DNA from: Candidatus Peribacteraceae bacterium
Lineage (GTDB): Bacteria; Patescibacteriota; Gracilibacteria; Peribacterales; Peribacteraceae
Direction of reading: 5' to 3'
DNA length: 13,529 bases
Assembly (NCBI GenBank): GCA_022843885.1
Contig: JALHMU010000021.1
Span: 1-13,529, forward strand
The notes beneath the pieces are model-generated. The model made no database searches. It was not told the origin of the DNA and saw nothing but the letters and a program-made list of their open reading frames with translations. Positions 12,972 to 13,529 of this stretch are shown piece after piece. A program made the translations under genes and the position numbers. How positions within the stretch are numbered: the stretch's first letter is position 1; every line of letters begins with the position of its first letter.

Positions 12972-13529
12972 TTACAAACACGCCTCGGGCTTCTGCCAGT
13001 TCTTCATAGCCTCGTAGACAGGCCCGTAGTTATTGGGCGCATTCCAGACCATGAACCCGCAGATACCTGCATCGGTCACACCGTCGATTTGCTCACGGAA
13101 ATCTTTCGCACTGACGCTGTAGCCCTGAATCCATGGACGTAACTTTGATGCGTGATGCGGTCCGAGGAATTCCTGGTATCCACGAAGCGTGCGATTTACG
13201 AGGTAATACATACGGCTGCGCGGATCACGACCCGGAGAGTAATACGCGTTCTCAGAGAAGGTCTGCGGATACGCCATCGGAGAAATGATATCGACGAGTG
13301 GTGCAAATCGAGCCACGTCCTGACCCAGCGTTTCTTTGTTGATGTCATACGACCATCCAAGGATGGCGAAGGTAGAGATACCGAACTTCGTTTCCGGTCC
13401 GCAGCGATCGATGGTCTCTCGAACGGCTTTGAGGAAGACCTCGAGTCGATCGGCTTTTTGGTCACCCGTGTAGACGCCCAGTTCTCCGAAATACGCGGTG
13501 GAAAAACGGATGTAGTCCAGGTTGATTTC
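12972..13529 (-). CDS. Putative glycoside hydrolase (DUF4015 type), C-terminal part
   Basis: The frame is open to the window edge, so only the last 185 residues are seen; the start lies beyond 13529. The segment looks like the second half of a TIM-barrel glycoside hydrolase of the DUF4015 group: it opens with INLDYIRFS (family pattern LDYVRFP), then KFGISTFAILGW, DIISPMAYPQTF, RPWIQGYS and GICGFMVWNAPNNY near the end, each fitting a barrel strand with conserved aromatic or acidic residues. The substrate is unknown; such proteins are often secreted, but a signal peptide cannot be judged here. The ATG/GTG near 13316 is internal. It is probably host chromosome rather than element, and it ends about 70 bases from tRNA-Thr on the same strand. 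Confidence 0.85.
   Translation of the reverse strand, partial: EINLDYIRFSTAYFGELGVYTGDQKADRLEVFLKAVRETIDRCGPETKFGISTFAILGWSYDINKETLGQDVARFAPLVDIISPMAYPQTFSENAYYSPGRDPRSRMYYLVNRTLRGYQEFLGPHHASKLRPWIQGYSVSAKDFREQIDGVTDAGICGFMVWNAPNNYGPVYEAMKNWQKPEACL

Noticed and set aside
1..13529. CRISPR array or toxin-antitoxin or restriction-modification defence system.
   Set aside because: No regularly spaced repeats and no nuclease, methyltransferase or toxin motifs were found in the genes read.

Overview
The window looks like chromosome from a member of the Candidate Phyla Radiation (Patescibacteria) carrying a roughly 9-kb integrated genetic element. The guess at the organism rests on three things. A DUF4015-type glycoside hydrolase and a short two-helix membrane protein of a kind I associate with these genomes both occur. 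Most genes lack a Shine-Dalgarno sequence. TGA is used as an ordinary stop codon. Base composition near half GC by eye would suit Peregrinibacteria/Peribacteria or a higher-GC Parcubacteria lineage, but this is inference and no marker gene settles it.

Left flank (1-3863, all + strand): a P-type cation-transporting ATPase whose N-terminus lies outside the window, a 76-residue two-helix membrane protein close behind it, and a calcineurin-like metallophosphoesterase. This is ordinary host-type sequence.

Integrated element (about 3864-12837). The left end holds two dyads with 6-base centres that resemble tyrosine-recombinase core sites. A leftward tyrosine recombinase follows. A MerR/excisionase-type DNA-binding protein is divergent from it across a compact promoter and operator region. 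A 486-residue protein of unknown function comes next, with a palindrome upstream. Then comes a rightward replication-like block: a DUF5659-type protein, a 54-residue helical protein, a degenerate CHC2-like primase domain, and a 771-residue TOPRIM plus P-loop helicase protein. Several of these are joined by ATGA stop/start overlaps. The block is followed by a 101-residue orphan, a zinc-finger/serine-resolvase fusion that lacks a DNA-binding C-terminus, a promoter with a strongly folded leader RNA, and a large serine recombinase. I see no relaxase, conjugation, capsid or toxin genes, so this is best read as an integrated plasmid-like or satellite-like element with its own primase/helicase and three site-specific recombinases.

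Right flank: the last codons and stop of the large serine recombinase lie inside the 3' end of a tRNA-Thr(CGU) gene on the - strand, which suggests that the tRNA marks the integration site. Beyond it is the C-terminal part of a DUF4015 glycoside hydrolase on the - strand.

The most unusual signals are the combination of recombinases and its overlap with the tRNA, the folded leader RNA with a possible pseudoknot, a repeated pyrimidine-rich CTATG start context that replaces the Shine-Dalgarno sequence, and loss of a normally invariant ion-binding Asp in the P-type ATPase.
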